From positions 1-64,000 of the forward strand of contig DASQMC010000061.1 in assembly GCA_035645695.1 (NCBI GenBank): DNA of 64,000 nucleotides. Direction: 5' to 3'. The stretch is from JAIVJZ01 sp035645695 (GTDB lineage: Bacteria > Acidobacteriota > Blastocatellia > Pyrinomonadales > Pyrinomonadaceae). Of this stretch, positions 42,811-52,172 are shown in pieces. The first letter of the stretch is position 1; each line of letters begins with the position of its first letter. The notes beneath the pieces are model-generated. The model did not search any database. It was given only the letters and a program-made list of their open reading frames with translations, and was not told the origin of the DNA. The position numbers were made by a program, and so were the translations under genes.

Positions 42811-43545
42811 ATGTTTAAGAAATTATTCGGCCTCGGGCGTTCAACACCCAGAATCGAGATCACTAGGAAATTTGCTGAACTTTTTCTCGAATACGGAGCA
42901 GACTCGCTTCATAAGCAGTATGCTGCGGCTGACTACCTCGGCGAGCATTCATGGAACTTCGATCTTAAGACAGGACTGATCTCATTTGGCCGAGATCGCA
43001 TATTCCCATTTCAGTTGTTGGGTAGCGAATCAGAATACGACGGGACATGGATGTGGGCTTGGGCGAATCCGGTTTCCAATATTAACGAGACACTCACTCA
43101 GAGTTCCCGCAGGCTACGTGAATTTGGTGCAGCGAATGGCATCGACGAGTTCTGCCAACCAAAGTTTGAATGCAAAGAGATCAACGGATCCCTCCTGTCG
43201 ATGGTGGCGTCCGGCGTCTGCAAAGCCCCTGCGTACTATCGCTGCCCCTATGACGGCGGCGCAGCATTCATACTGGTTGATTTTGGTGGGACTCTGCCTG
43301 ATGAGTCTCCGCTACTCCTTCGCATGCAGACCGTGTTCATGGAATTTATCTCAGGTTTCAACGTGGCGAATCAAAGGGCGGCATTCGCATCGTATGCCCG
43401 TCTTCGTGGAGTGGGGGCTACGGACGATGGTACGGATTTACTGCTCTCATTAGGGGACGAACCCGTGGGGGTCGCGCGCTTCGATGACTTTAATCGCCTT
43501 GTGCACCTCGAAGCAGAAATCCGGCCTTCAATGCTGCCGAGCTAG
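42811..43545 (+). CDS. DUF6882-like protein
   Basis: 244 residues, preceded by AAGGGAGCAG. Lower GC than the chromosome. 'WNFDLKTGLISFGRDRIFPF' followed by 'LGSESEYDGTWMWAWANP' is the pattern I associate with DUF6882, a family of unknown function often in accessory DNA. There is no signal peptide or membrane helix. It follows the attC-like site by 30 bases, as a second cassette gene would. A matching site after the gene was not recognised, so the cassette end is unknown. Confidence 0.7.
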   Translation: MFKKLFGLGRSTPRIEITRKFAELFLEYGADSLHKQYAAADYLGEHSWNFDLKTGLISFGRDRIFPFQLLGSESEYDGTWMWAWANPVSNINETLTQSSRRLREFGAANGIDEFCQPKFECKEINGSLLSMVASGVCKAPAYYRCPYDGGAAFILVDFGGTLPDESPLLLRMQTVFMEFISGFNVANQRAAFASYARLRGVGATDDGTDLLLSLGDEPVGVARFDDFNRLVHLEAEIRPSMLPS

Positions 43546-43988
43546 CGCATACACCGGAGCCCGCGTTGCGCGTTCCGTCATTAACCTCCACTCGCCCGGC
43601 GCATGCCGGGTCATGCAGCAAATTAGATGGCTCAAAGGGGCGTAATATATGACGGCTTCGCAGACGTATATTAGTGATCCTTCCCGTTGTGCGTTTCCAG
43701 CCAAGCTCGTCCAAAACTCATAGGCTTTCCTCTTGCGCCCGCTACCGTGGCGGTGATACAGTGCGCGCCTAGTCGGGAGACAACCACGGACGCTTACGCT
43801 CGCCTCAACCCACAAACGCGACGGCGTCTCAATAACCAACTCTTCAACGGTTCAAACCACGCCGAACTGCGCGCATCTCTGATCCGCGCTTTTACGGCTT
43901 TGTTTCTCCGACCGCGCCTTGTCTGAACAGCACGGGCGCGCCTCATGCGGCGGTCTTGCCTCTCACGCCGCGCAACAGGAGTCCGGCC
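43546..43988. other. Spacer between the accessory patch and the receptor gene
   Basis: No ORF is supported. A CCCGGC/GCCGGG hairpin lies at 43595-43610. The left half still has the composition of the accessory genes and could hold a decayed cassette end; the right half returns to chromosomal composition and must carry the receptor promoter. Confidence 0.4.
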
Positions 43989-46900
43989 ATGAAACCTCTC
44001 GACACACACTCTACGCTCATACGCGTTTGCGCACGCCTGTTTCCCGCGCTGATCGTCTTTCATTTGATGATGACGGCGGCGCTGACGGTCTTCGCGCAAG
44101 ACCTCGACGATGTGAGCATCGGCGGGCGCGTCTCGGATGAAAACGGCGCGTCAATCGTCGGCGCGAAAGTAATCGTCAGGCACGTTGCGACGGGCATCGA
44201 ACGCTCCGCGACCGTTGACGCGGAGGGTCGCTATCGCCTCGTCGAACTTGCGCCGGGGGCGTACACGGCGCGCGCATCGGCCGCCGGTTTCGCCGACGCG
44301 GAGCGCACCGCCGTCGAGATGCTGGCGGGGCAGAGCGCGCGTGTCGATTTCACCTTGCGACCGGCGGGCGTCTCGGTCGAACAGGTCGTCGCGAGCGAGG
44401 CGGGCGGGGCGTCGATTGACACGACGCGCACAATCGTCGGCGGCACGCTCACGCGCGCCGAGAGCGAGACGCTGCCTCTTAACAGCCGCTCGCCGCTCGA
44501 TCTCATACACACGCTCGGCGGTGTGACCGAAGAACCGCTCTCGACGCGAGACGTGGCCGAAGACCGCAACCGAACCCCCGCGCGCACGCCGGAAGAGGCC
44601 GGCACGTTTGCGCTCTCCGGCGGCGCGGCCTACTCCAACAACATCACCATCGACGGACTCGACAACAACGACGACCGCGCCGCGCGCGAACGCTTCCAGC
44701 CCCCAATCGAAGCCATCGAAGAGGTGCAGGTCGTCACGAATCAATTTTCCGCGGAGTACGGACGCGCCTCGGGCGGGCGGGTCAACTTGCGCACGCGCGG
44801 CGGCGCTAACGCCTTTCGCGGTCGCGCCTTCTACTTTTTCCGCGATGAATCGTTGAACGCGAACACATGGGCGAACAACGCGCGCGGCCTCAAGCGTCTG
44901 CCGTTACAGGAACACAACTACGGGTTCACGCTCGGCGGCGCGCTTCGGCCTCTCGCGCAAATGTTCGGCGCGCGCCGACAAATTCCGGCGCGAGACGACG
45001 GGCGAAACGCTTCGCCGGAGAGCGGCAAGGACGGTGTGTCGCGGCCGCGCCATTTCTTCTTCGTCGCCGATGAGTTACAGGTTGTTCTGGATTCGACCGT
45101 CATCGACACGCTTGTTCCCGTTGCCGCGAACCTGCGCTTCCGCTTGCCCGCGCCGACTACGCTCGCGGGGCGTCGCACGGAAACCGCGCCCGCCGATGCC
45201 GCATATCAGCCCGCCGAACTCGCGCCTTTCATCGCCGAAGTCAACACGCCCCTGCGAGCATCAAATCTAACGGCGCGCACGGATCACAATTTTACAGACG
45301 CGCACAACGCCACCTTCCTCTACGCGCGCGGCCGCAGCCGGAACTTACGCGGGTTCGGCGGCGGCTCGCGCCTCGCCGACGCGCTGCAAGGTCGCACGCG
45401 CCACTCGGACGCTCTTTCCTATACGGACAACTTCGTCGTCTCGCCGCGCCTCGTCAATCAACTGCGCGCGCAGGTCTCGCGCCTGACTCCGGCGCTCGGA
45501 ACAGTCGGAGACAGGTCGCGCCCGGTCGTCCTCATCACGATTGACGACCCGCTCGCAACCGCCGGAACTTTGAATCGTTCGGGCACGCTCGTCACGGGCG
45601 CGTCGGGCATAGGCGCGAGCGACCGGCGCGAAACGCGCGTGCAGGTTCAAGACACGTTCACCATTCTCTCCGGCGCGCACACGTTGAAACTCGGCGGCGA
45701 CGCGCAACGCATCCGCTCGACTTTCGTCGATCTCTCGGACGCAAGCGGCACGTTCGATTTCACGAGCGCGGGCGAGTTCCTCGCCAACTCGCCCGCGCGC
45801 TTTCGCCAGCGCTTCAACAACGAATCCGTGCAGAAGAACTTTTACGCCGGACTCTTCGCCCAACTCGAATGGCAAGCACGCCCCGGCCTCACCATCACTT
45901 ACGGCCTGCGATACGAATATGAAACCATCCTCGACGACCGCGACAACTTCGCCCCGCGCGCGGCGGTTGCCTACGATCCGTTTCGTTCCGGAAAGACGGT
46001 CATCCGCGCGGGCGCGGGTCTGTTTTACAACCGCGTCCTCCTGCGCACGATTGACGACTTCACGCTCGGCGCCCGGCGCGTCTTCTTCGATACGAACGCT
46101 TTGCGCAACCCCGCGACCGGCAAGTTGATGACGAACGCGGAGCAGCGCGCGTTTATAGCCGCCAACCTGAATTTCCCCTCCGCGCTCGCGATTGATTCTT
46201 CGGTCGTCAAACAGTTCGGCACGTTGCAGGCGAACTTCACGCGCCGCCTCGATCCGAATTTGCGCATCCCCGAAAGTTATCAAATGAATCTCGGCTTCGA
46301 GCGCGAACTCGCGCGCGGTTTCGTCGTCGAGGCCAACTACACGTTCAATCGCGGCATACATCTCTGGCGCGAATTTAACGCCAACGCGCCCCGCCTCCCG
46401 CAGGGTTACGAGGATTTCGCCGCCTACCTGCTCTCCCGCGACTTCGCCAACTTCCGCGCCGCAGACGGCACGCGCCCGCTCTACAACACGGGGTCGGCCG
46501 GCGAACTCGTGCGCTTCACACTCTTGTCGCGCGCCGCGCCGAATCCGGACGCCATCACGCGCGTCATTGAGTTCGGCGTTCCCGTCACCGTGTTCAATCT
46601 CAACACGTACAGTTCGGGCAGCGCGCTCGAAGCCGCGCTCGGCGCGCTGAACGATCTGCGCCCCGACCCGACGCGCGGCCAGATCGAACAACTCGCCTCC
46701 ATCGGCAACAGCTTCTATCATGGTCTGATCATCGAAGCGCGCCGCCGTTTCGCCGCGCGCGAAGGCGGCTTCAACCTCTCCATGCGCGCCGCCTACACGC
46801 TCTCGCGACTCATAGACGACGGCGTCGTCAACACTTCGAGCGCGCTGGTCTCCGGCGACTTTCGACGCGAGCGCGCGCCGGGCTTGCTCGACCGCCGCCA

Positions 46901-47441
46901 TCGCTTCGTCCTATCAGGCACGCTCTCCGCGCCGCGCAAACTCGGCGGCTTGCGCTTCGCCACGATCCTGCGCGTTGCGACGGGCGCGCCCTTCAACGTC
47001 TCGCTCGGCGGTGCTGACCGCAACCTCGACGACGTGAGCAACGACCGCCCCGTCTTCGACGGCGACCCCCGACTCATACGCTCGCGCCGCCCCGGCGAAG
47101 CCCTCAACCCCGCGCTCGCCGCCGCATTCTCCCTGCCCGCAATCGGGCGCACCGGCAACCTCCCGCGCAACGTCGGGCGCGGCCCCGCCCTCTTCACTTT
47201 CGACATCAATATCACGCGCCAGCTTCGCCTGTCGGAACGCCTGCGCCTGCGCCCGAACATCGAGATCGACAACCTGCTCAACAAAACCGTCTACACCTTC
47301 GGGGCAGAGTTCATCAACTTCAACTCCCTGCGCCCGACGGCAACCGCGCAGCAACGTCAAGCCTTCCTCAATTCGTTTCTCGTCCCGACGCACACCCTGC
47401 GCCCGCGCAGCATCCGGGTCGGCTTGCGGCTCGATTTTTAA
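43989..47441 (+). CDS. Oar-like TonB-dependent outer-membrane receptor
   Basis: 1150 residues from the ATG preceded by CAGGAG. Signal peptide (hydrophobic 13-34, cleavage near 'VFAQ'). The N-terminal carboxypeptidase-regulatory domain at about 40-125 ('SIGGRVSDENGASIVGAKVI', 'DAEGRYRLVELAPGAYTARA') is followed by the plug ('YSNNITIDGLDNNDDRAARE', 'EEVQVVTNQFSAEYGRASGG') and a long beta-barrel ending in 'RPRSIRVGLRLDF' with the C-terminal Phe of outer-membrane proteins. Acidobacteria carry many such proteins; they take up large substrates or export material such as oligosaccharides. No SusD partner is adjacent. The convergent gene is separated by a strong terminator. Confidence 0.92.
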   Translation: MKPLDTHSTLIRVCARLFPALIVFHLMMTAALTVFAQDLDDVSIGGRVSDENGASIVGAKVIVRHVATGIERSATVDAEGRYRLVELAPGAYTARASAAGFADAERTAVEMLAGQSARVDFTLRPAGVSVEQVVASEAGGASIDTTRTIVGGTLTRAESETLPLNSRSPLDLIHTLGGVTEEPLSTRDVAEDRNRTPARTPEEAGTFALSGGAAYSNNITIDGLDNNDDRAARERFQPPIEAIEEVQVVTNQFSAEYGRASGGRVNLRTRGGANAFRGRAFYFFRDESLNANTWANNARGLKRLPLQEHNYGFTLGGALRPLAQMFGARRQIPARDDGRNASPESGKDGVSRPRHFFFVADELQVVLDSTVIDTLVPVAANLRFRLPAPTTLAGRRTETAPADAAYQPAELAPFIAEVNTPLRASNLTARTDHNFTDAHNATFLYARGRSRNLRGFGGGSRLADALQGRTRHSDALSYTDNFVVSPRLVNQLRAQVSRLTPALGTVGDRSRPVVLITIDDPLATAGTLNRSGTLVTGASGIGASDRRETRVQVQDTFTILSGAHTLKLGGDAQRIRSTFVDLSDASGTFDFTSAGEFLANSPARFRQRFNNESVQKNFYAGLFAQLEWQARPGLTITYGLRYEYETILDDRDNFAPRAAVAYDPFRSGKTVIRAGAGLFYNRVLLRTIDDFTLGARRVFFDTNALRNPATGKLMTNAEQRAFIAANLNFPSALAIDSSVVKQFGTLQANFTRRLDPNLRIPESYQMNLGFERELARGFVVEANYTFNRGIHLWREFNANAPRLPQGYEDFAAYLLSRDFANFRAADGTRPLYNTGSAGELVRFTLLSRAAPNPDAITRVIEFGVPVTVFNLNTYSSGSALEAALGALNDLRPDPTRGQIEQLASIGNSFYHGLIIEARRRFAAREGGFNLSMRAAYTLSRLIDDGVVNTSSALVSGDFRRERAPGLLDRRHRFVLSGTLSAPRKLGGLRFATILRVATGAPFNVSLGGADRNLDDVSNDRPVFDGDPRLIRSRRPGEALNPALAAAFSLPAIGRTGNLPRNVGRGPALFTFDINITRQLRLSERLRLRPNIEIDNLLNKTVYTFGAEFINFNSLRPTATAQQRQAFLNSFLVPTHTLRPRSIRVGLRLDF

Positions 47442-47471
47442 GGGGCGCGTCGAGCGATAGTTGGGCGATAG

Positions 47472-47524
47472 TTGAAAAAGCAGAGGCCGCTTTCTTGTAG
47501 GGAAAACGGCCTCTGCTTTTTCAA
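47472..47524. terminator. Strong bidirectional intrinsic terminator
   Basis: A perfect 18-bp stem (TTGAAAAAGCAGAGGCCG and its complement) around a 17-base loop, with A- and T-runs inside the stem base so that it works for both converging genes. Confidence 0.9.
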
Positions 47525-47553
47525 GCGAAAAATTTCAGGCGGAAGGGCTTTGA

Positions 47554-48246
47554 TTAAACAGCATCCGCTTTGCACTGCACGGGATGCATGTCGAGAAAGG
47601 CTTCGATGACGCGCGGGTCGAATTGTTTGCCGCCGTGTGCGGCGAGTTCGGAGACCGCTTCGTTATGGGTGCGCGGCGTGGAGTAGGGTCGCTTCGCCAC
47701 CATCGCGTCGTAAGTATCGACGACTTGCACGATGCGCGCCATGAGCGGGATGTCTTCGCCGCCGATGCGGTGCGGGTATCCCTTGCCGTCCCAGCGTTCG
47801 TGATGGTGCTGGGTGCGGATGCGCAACTCCGGCGAGAGGTTGAAATAACTGGCGAGAAGCGCGCCGAGGCTCGGGTGCAGGTGCAGGACGAACTGCTCCA
47901 TGCGCGTCGGGCGGCGCGGGCGATTGAGCACGGCTTCCGGCACGAGTATCTTGCCGATGTCGTGCAGCATGGCGGTGGAAGAAAGTTGTTGCAGGCGTGA
48001 ATCGTTGAAGTTGAAAGCGCGGCCGGTGATGCGCGCGAGCCGCGCCACGCGAACGGAATGTTCGTAGGTGGAGGGGCGCGTGCGTTTCAGGCGCGAGACG
48101 AGGGCATGCGTGCCGTTCGCCTGGTGTGCGTGCCCGATAGACTTGAGACGGGCACAGGTCTTTTGCAGGTAAGTCGCCCAGCTATGATTGAGCAGCCGGA
48201 CGGTTGCCCCTCCGCTCGCATCCAACATCGTCAACTCTTCTTGCAT
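47554..48246 (-). CDS. HD-GYP domain protein, predicted cyclic-di-GMP phosphodiesterase
   Basis: 230 residues from the ATG at 48246, preceded by AGGAGGA. The frame is open further but without similarity. The HD-GYP domain (about 75-225) has 'AMLHDIGK' (HD pair), 'HHERWDGKGYP' (the GYP motif) and 'RIVQVVDTYDAM', the metal-binding residues needed for activity. The N-terminal 70 residues have no recognised sensor. Members cleave cyclic di-GMP. It is a single-gene unit converging on the receptor gene, separated by a terminator. Actual substrate is inferred from the family. Confidence 0.9.
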   Translation of the reverse strand: MQEELTMLDASGGATVRLLNHSWATYLQKTCARLKSIGHAHQANGTHALVSRLKRTRPSTYEHSVRVARLARITGRAFNFNDSRLQQLSSTAMLHDIGKILVPEAVLNRPRRPTRMEQFVLHLHPSLGALLASYFNLSPELRIRTQHHHERWDGKGYPHRIGGEDIPLMARIVQVVDTYDAMVAKRPYSTPRTHNEAVSELAAHGGKQFDPRVIEAFLDMHPVQCKADAV

Positions 48247-48719
48247 CCGTTTTGATTCCTCCTGGTAGTCGCAGCAACGAACTGTTGATTCCGTCAAAAG
48301 ATGACCCGTTGGGCGTCCGCACACGCGCGTTAGGATGAATCCTTTGAATAACCTTCGGGGGTTTTTATAACCGGCATGCTTTGATTGCACACGGCATGCC
48401 ACGTTTCCTGCGTGAAACACGCGCTTTATCGCCGCGCGGCGTCGCGCCGCGTCACCCGAACCGCGCGGAAAAGTTAACGATAACAGGGCTGGAATTTGGG
48501 CGGAATGAGTTGAGAAACAACTTCAGCCGGAACTATACGACGGTCGTTTCGCGGGAGGCGTACACGGACTGCGAAAAACTCGCGCCGGGCTATACCAAAA
48601 GGGGTCTGTGAAGGACTGAAATAAAGCACCGCCGACGCATTTTGCGCCGCCCCGTTCTGTGCCGTGCGAGTGTGCTAAACTTTTCCACGCGAAAATTTCT
48701 CGGCTCCACGGGCATACGA
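48247..48719. other. Divergent spacer upstream of HD-GYP and DUF4388 genes
   Basis: No ORF is supported. It must hold both promoters; TAAACT about 48678 and TATAAC about 48366 are possible -10 boxes, with no convincing -35. No repeat hairpin of the spacer family is present. Confidence 0.35.
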
Positions 48720-49454
48720 ATGAAGGACGCGCACACGGACACGGACTACAGCGAAGAAGTCGAGACGGCGTTGCTCGATGTCGAGTTGTTTTTGAAATAC
48801 AAGTCGCACGCGCGCGCCATGTCGCGGCTGCAAGAAGCCATCAAGAACAACCCGCACGCGATCAAACTGCGCGAGCGCCTGCGCGAAATCGCGACCGCCC
48901 AGAACCAGCCCGAAGAAGCGGCGCGGCAGTGTCTCGCGCTCGTCAAACTCTATATCGCACGCGACAACTTCGACTCCGCGCAGGAACGCCTGCTCGCGGC
49001 CAAGCAGGCCGACCCCCGCATCAATATCGCGCCCGGCCTCGAAGCCATACGCCGCGCCCGCCGCCCCGACCTCGTGCCGCCCTCTTCTGCCGCCGCCCCT
49101 TCAAACGCGCCGCACGCCGCGCGTGCCGTAACCTTCGCCGGAGACCTCTCGGTCGTGAGTATTTTCGACGCCGTGCAGGTCATCGAAAACGCGCGCCTCA
49201 CGGGCACGCTCACGCTGACGGCCGCCGCGTCGGGCGCGCTCGCCGGTAGCATACAATTCAACGAGGGGCGCATCGCCGCAGCCGAAAGCGACTCTGACAG
49301 AGACGCGGATGCGTTGCGCCGCCTCGTCGAGATGACCGGCGGCGAATTCGATTTCGAGAGATCAAACAAAACTTATCCCACAACCATTCAAGCCGCCAGC
49401 AACACGAGCCTCCTGCTGAACGCGCTGCGCGAACTGGACGAGGAGAATAAATAA
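48720..49454 (+). CDS. DUF4388 (PATAN-like) protein with helical repeat N-terminus
   Basis: 244 residues from the ATG at 48720. The N-terminal half is TPR-like ('KSHARAMSRLQEAIKNNPHA', 'LALVKLYIARDNFDSAQERL'), followed by a Pro/Ala linker and the DUF4388 domain at about 140-240: 'FAGDLSVVSIFDAVQVIENA', 'LTGTLTL' and 'GSIQFNEGRIAAAES', with the final 'MTGGEFDFE'. DUF4388 occurs in bacterial regulators and gliding/signalling proteins (PatA-like). There is no receiver or output domain, so it likely acts by protein contact in a signalling system. It faces the HD-GYP gene, which fits a signalling neighbourhood. Confidence 0.85.
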   Translation: MKDAHTDTDYSEEVETALLDVELFLKYKSHARAMSRLQEAIKNNPHAIKLRERLREIATAQNQPEEAARQCLALVKLYIARDNFDSAQERLLAAKQADPRINIAPGLEAIRRARRPDLVPPSSAAAPSNAPHAARAVTFAGDLSVVSIFDAVQVIENARLTGTLTLTAAASGALAGSIQFNEGRIAAAESDSDRDADALRRLVEMTGGEFDFERSNKTYPTTIQAASNTSLLLNALRELDEENK

Positions 49455-49458
49455 GAAA

Positions 49459-49565
49459 AGTTGAAGGGAATAAGGGAGAAAGGGTAAAGGGGAAGGGGGA
49501 AAGGGTAAAGGAAGACAAATCCGAAGGTCTTTCCTTTCCCCCTTCCCCTTTTCCCTTTACCCTTT
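49459..49565. repeat. GGGTAAAG/GGGGAAG-repeat hairpin
   Basis: Purine-rich repeats (AGGGTAAAGGGGAAGGGGG) occupy 49474-49510 and pyrimidine-rich complements 49532-49565, around a GGAAGACAAATCCGAAGGTC loop. It fills the gap between convergent genes. Confidence 0.85.
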
Positions 49566-49567
49566 AT

Positions 49568-50329
49568 TTAATCGAGCAGGACGCGAGCGCGGAGAGCTTC
49601 GGCGCGTTCGAGCGCGGCGTGGAGGCGTAGAAACTGTTTGTAGTTGTGGCTGCGCTTTTCGATGCGCGCTCGTTCCGAGCCGCTCAGGTCGTTGAGGAGT
49701 ATGAGGTCGAGGAAATCGTAATAGTCGGGCGCGGCCTTCGGCGGCAATTCGCGCGCGTAAGAGGTGCGCGCGTTGTCTTCGGCGGTGAAACCGGCGAGCG
49801 CGTCGAAGAGGTGATCGGTGGTAACGTGCGAGGCTTCGCGCGCGAGGCGGATGGGCAGGCGCAACTCGAAGAAGCGCAAGCCTTCGGGCGTCGTCACGGC
49901 GCGCAGAGACTTCGCGCCCTCGCCGTCGAAGGGCGAATCGGGGTCGACGAGTATGCGCAGGAGTCGCGGTTGGTCTTCGACGCTCACGGTGTCGAGCGCG
50001 AGCTGGACGCGGTCGGCGAGGAATTTCTCGAACTGCGCGTCGAAGGGATAAGTGATCCGACCCTGACAGCCGACGGCCTCGCCCTCGCCCGCCGTGTCGT
50101 GCGGCAGGTGCGCCGGGCAGGTCGAGCAGACGGTCGTCTCGTCCTGCATGCGCTCGATCTCGATGCTCGAACGTTCGACGAAGCGCAGCTTCTCCACGGA
50201 CGGCACGGCCTGCTCGCCCGTCGTCACGCGCGTGTGGATGTTGCCGAGCCGCCCCCACGCGCGCAGGTGTTCCTCCGTGTAACGCGCGCGCAAAGGACAT
50301 GGGTATTCAATCGCAAACTCTAAAGACAA
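49568..50329 (-). CDS. Hypothetical protein with conserved cysteine pair
   Basis: 253 residues, cytoplasmic. 'TTVCSTCPAHLPHD' with a further Cys in 'AVGCQGRI' suggests three cysteines that could bind metal, near residues 68-90. The rest is a mixed alpha/beta domain with 'FFELRLPIRLAREASHVTTD', 'EDNARTSYARELPP' and a helical C-terminus rich in Glu/Arg. I recognise no family. It diverges from the P450 gene across a 210-base spacer and converges with the DUF4388 gene across a repeat hairpin. Translation from the ATG at 50329 is preceded by a weak AAAGT-like site only. Confidence 0.6.
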   Translation of the reverse strand: MSLEFAIEYPCPLRARYTEEHLRAWGRLGNIHTRVTTGEQAVPSVEKLRFVERSSIEIERMQDETTVCSTCPAHLPHDTAGEGEAVGCQGRITYPFDAQFEKFLADRVQLALDTVSVEDQPRLLRILVDPDSPFDGEGAKSLRAVTTPEGLRFFELRLPIRLAREASHVTTDHLFDALAGFTAEDNARTSYARELPPKAAPDYYDFLDLILLNDLSGSERARIEKRSHNYKQFLRLHAALERAEALRARVLLD

Positions 50330-50399
50330 ACTGCCTCCCGCCCCGACGATTTCCCGCGCCCGTTTCGGCGGCGACCACCGGCATATGTCGCGCGCATTC

Positions 50400-50430
50400 T
50401 TAACGTGCCGTCGGAGTGCAGGCGTATAAT
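50400..50430 (+). promoter_or_regulatory. Candidate promoter of the P450 gene
   Basis: TTAACG (50400-50405), a 19-base spacer and a perfect TATAAT (50425-50430), about 110 bases before the start codon. Confidence 0.4.
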
Positions 50431-50539
50431 AACAAAGACACGGCGCGAACGTTAGGCGACCGCAAACATTGAAAGAATGAGGCTAAGGCGCACCTGCTTT
50501 TGACAGCTCGAAGAAGGTAGCTCACGGAGTTTCCCCAAA

Positions 50540-51913
50540 ATGGCGACAGCACTTTCCGATTCCGCAGCGCGGGCGAAACGCGCAGGCTCGCCCCTCTTTG
50601 ACCTGCTCGCCTTCCGCCGCGACCCGCTGAAATTTCTCACGAGCCTCGCGCGCGAACACGGCGACATCGTTCAATTCCGCATGGGGCCGCAACACGCGCT
50701 CCTGCTCAACCATCCTGATTTAGTCCGCGATGCGCTCGTGGCGCGAGCCGACCATTTTCACAAAGGCCGCGCCCTGCAACGTTCCAAACGCCTGCTCGGC
50801 GAGGGACTGCTGACGAGCGAGGGCGAATACCATCGCCGCCAGCGACGCCTCGCGCAGCCCGCTTTCCATCGCAAGCGCGTCGAGAGTTACGGCGCGGTGA
50901 TGGTCGAATACGCCGCGCGCCAGAGCGCTCTCTGGCGGGACGGCGAGACGCGAGACATCGCGCACGAGATGACGCGCCTCACGCTCTCCATCGTCGGCAA
51001 GACACTGTTCGACGCCGAAGTGGAATCCGAGGCCGACGAGATCGGCCGCGCGCTCACGGAGATGCTGGAACTCTTTCAGATGCTCCTGCTGCCCTACTCG
51101 GAATATCTCGAACGCCTCCCGCTCCCGGCCAACCGGCGTTTCGCGCGCGCCCGCGCCGCGCTCGATTCCGTCATCTATCGCATCATCGACGAGCGTCGTG
51201 CGACGGGCGCGGACAGGGGCGACCTGCTCTCCATGCTTCTACTCGCGCAGGACGAGGAGGGCGCGACCGGCGGCATGACCGATGAGCAACTCCGCGACGA
51301 AGCGTTGACGATCTTTCTCGCCGGTCACGAGACGACCGCCAACGCGCTCGCCTGGACATGGTACCTGCTCGCGCGGAACCCGGAAGCGGAAGCCAGACTA
51401 CACTCGGAACTCGACGCGGTTCTGGAAGGCGGCAGACTGCCGACCGTGGAAGACCTTCCGCGCCTGCGTTACACGGAGATGGTCTTCGCCGAGTCGATGC
51501 GGCTCTATCCCCCGGCGTGGGTCGTCGGTCGCCTCGTCGTCAAGGATTACGCCGTAGGCGATCACGTCGCGAAAACGGGGACGCTCGTCCTCATCAGCCA
51601 GTACGTCATGCACCGCGATTCGCGCTTCTTCCCCGACCCCCTGCGCTTCGACCCCGAACGCTGGACGCCCGAAGCGAAAGACGCCCGCCCGCAATATTCC
51701 TATTTTCCCTTCGGCGGCGGCGCGCGTCGCTGCATCGGCGAGGGCTTCGCGTGGATGGAAGGGACGCTCCTCGTCGCGGCCATCGCACGCCGCTGGCGCA
51801 TGCGCCTCGCCCCCGGCCATCCGGTCGTCGAACATCCGCGCATCACATTGCGCCCGAAACACGGGATCAGGATGAAATTGGAAGATCGGGCAAAGGGGAA
51901 GGGGCAAGGGTAA
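50540..51913 (+). CDS. Cytochrome P450
   Basis: 457 residues, full length and without a membrane anchor, so probably soluble. Signature: I-helix 'FLAGHETTANALAW' with the oxygen-activating Thr, K-helix 'ESMRLYPP' with ExxR, and heme loop 'FGGGARRCIGEGFA' with ligand Cys398. It is of the CYP102/CYP4-like bacterial type ('DPLKFLTSLAREHGDIVQFR' at the start). Substrate could be a fatty acid or isoprenoid; it cannot be fixed here. No ferredoxin or reductase gene is adjacent. The last residues (AKGKGQG) are encoded by a GGGGAAG repeat element that has run into the gene end. Confidence 0.95.
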   Translation: MATALSDSAARAKRAGSPLFDLLAFRRDPLKFLTSLAREHGDIVQFRMGPQHALLLNHPDLVRDALVARADHFHKGRALQRSKRLLGEGLLTSEGEYHRRQRRLAQPAFHRKRVESYGAVMVEYAARQSALWRDGETRDIAHEMTRLTLSIVGKTLFDAEVESEADEIGRALTEMLELFQMLLLPYSEYLERLPLPANRRFARARAALDSVIYRIIDERRATGADRGDLLSMLLLAQDEEGATGGMTDEQLRDEALTIFLAGHETTANALAWTWYLLARNPEAEARLHSELDAVLEGGRLPTVEDLPRLRYTEMVFAESMRLYPPAWVVGRLVVKDYAVGDHVAKTGTLVLISQYVMHRDSRFFPDPLRFDPERWTPEAKDARPQYSYFPFGGGARRCIGEGFAWMEGTLLVAAIARRWRMRLAPGHPVVEHPRITLRPKHGIRMKLEDRAKGKGQG

Positions 51914-52146
51914 AGGGGAAGGGGGAAGGGGTAAAGGGGAAGGGGTAAAGGCAAGCCATGAAGCGACACTCGACCCTTTGCGCCTTGCGCTTTGGCCTTG
52001 CGCCTCCGGCATGAACCGATTTTCCTGCAAAGGCGCAAAGTCAAAACGCGAGGCACAAAGAAAACTGTCGGGGGTTGTCCTTCCCCTTTCCCGTTCCCCT
52101 TTGCCCTTTCCCCTTTGCCCCTTCCCCCTTACCCTTTCCCCTTTGC
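51893..52146. repeat. Composite nested repeat element (GGGGAAG arms enclosing an AAAGGCGC-type hairpin)
   Basis: Outer arms of GGGGAAG/GGGTAAA units (51893-51951) and their complements (52082-52146) enclose a second hairpin made of CTTTGCGCCTTGCGC (51976-52000) and AAGGCGCAAAGTC (52029-52045). Thus one repeat family seems to be inserted inside another. The left arm overlaps the end of the P450 gene. Confidence 0.75.
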
Positions 52147-52172
52147 CCTACAGTTTTGTTAATCTTGCGTGC

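Noticed and set aside
43528..43839. Minus-strand frame of 103 codons between the accessory genes and the receptor gene
   Set aside because: Composition and residues look random, it overlaps the DUF6882-like gene end, and no start signal is present.
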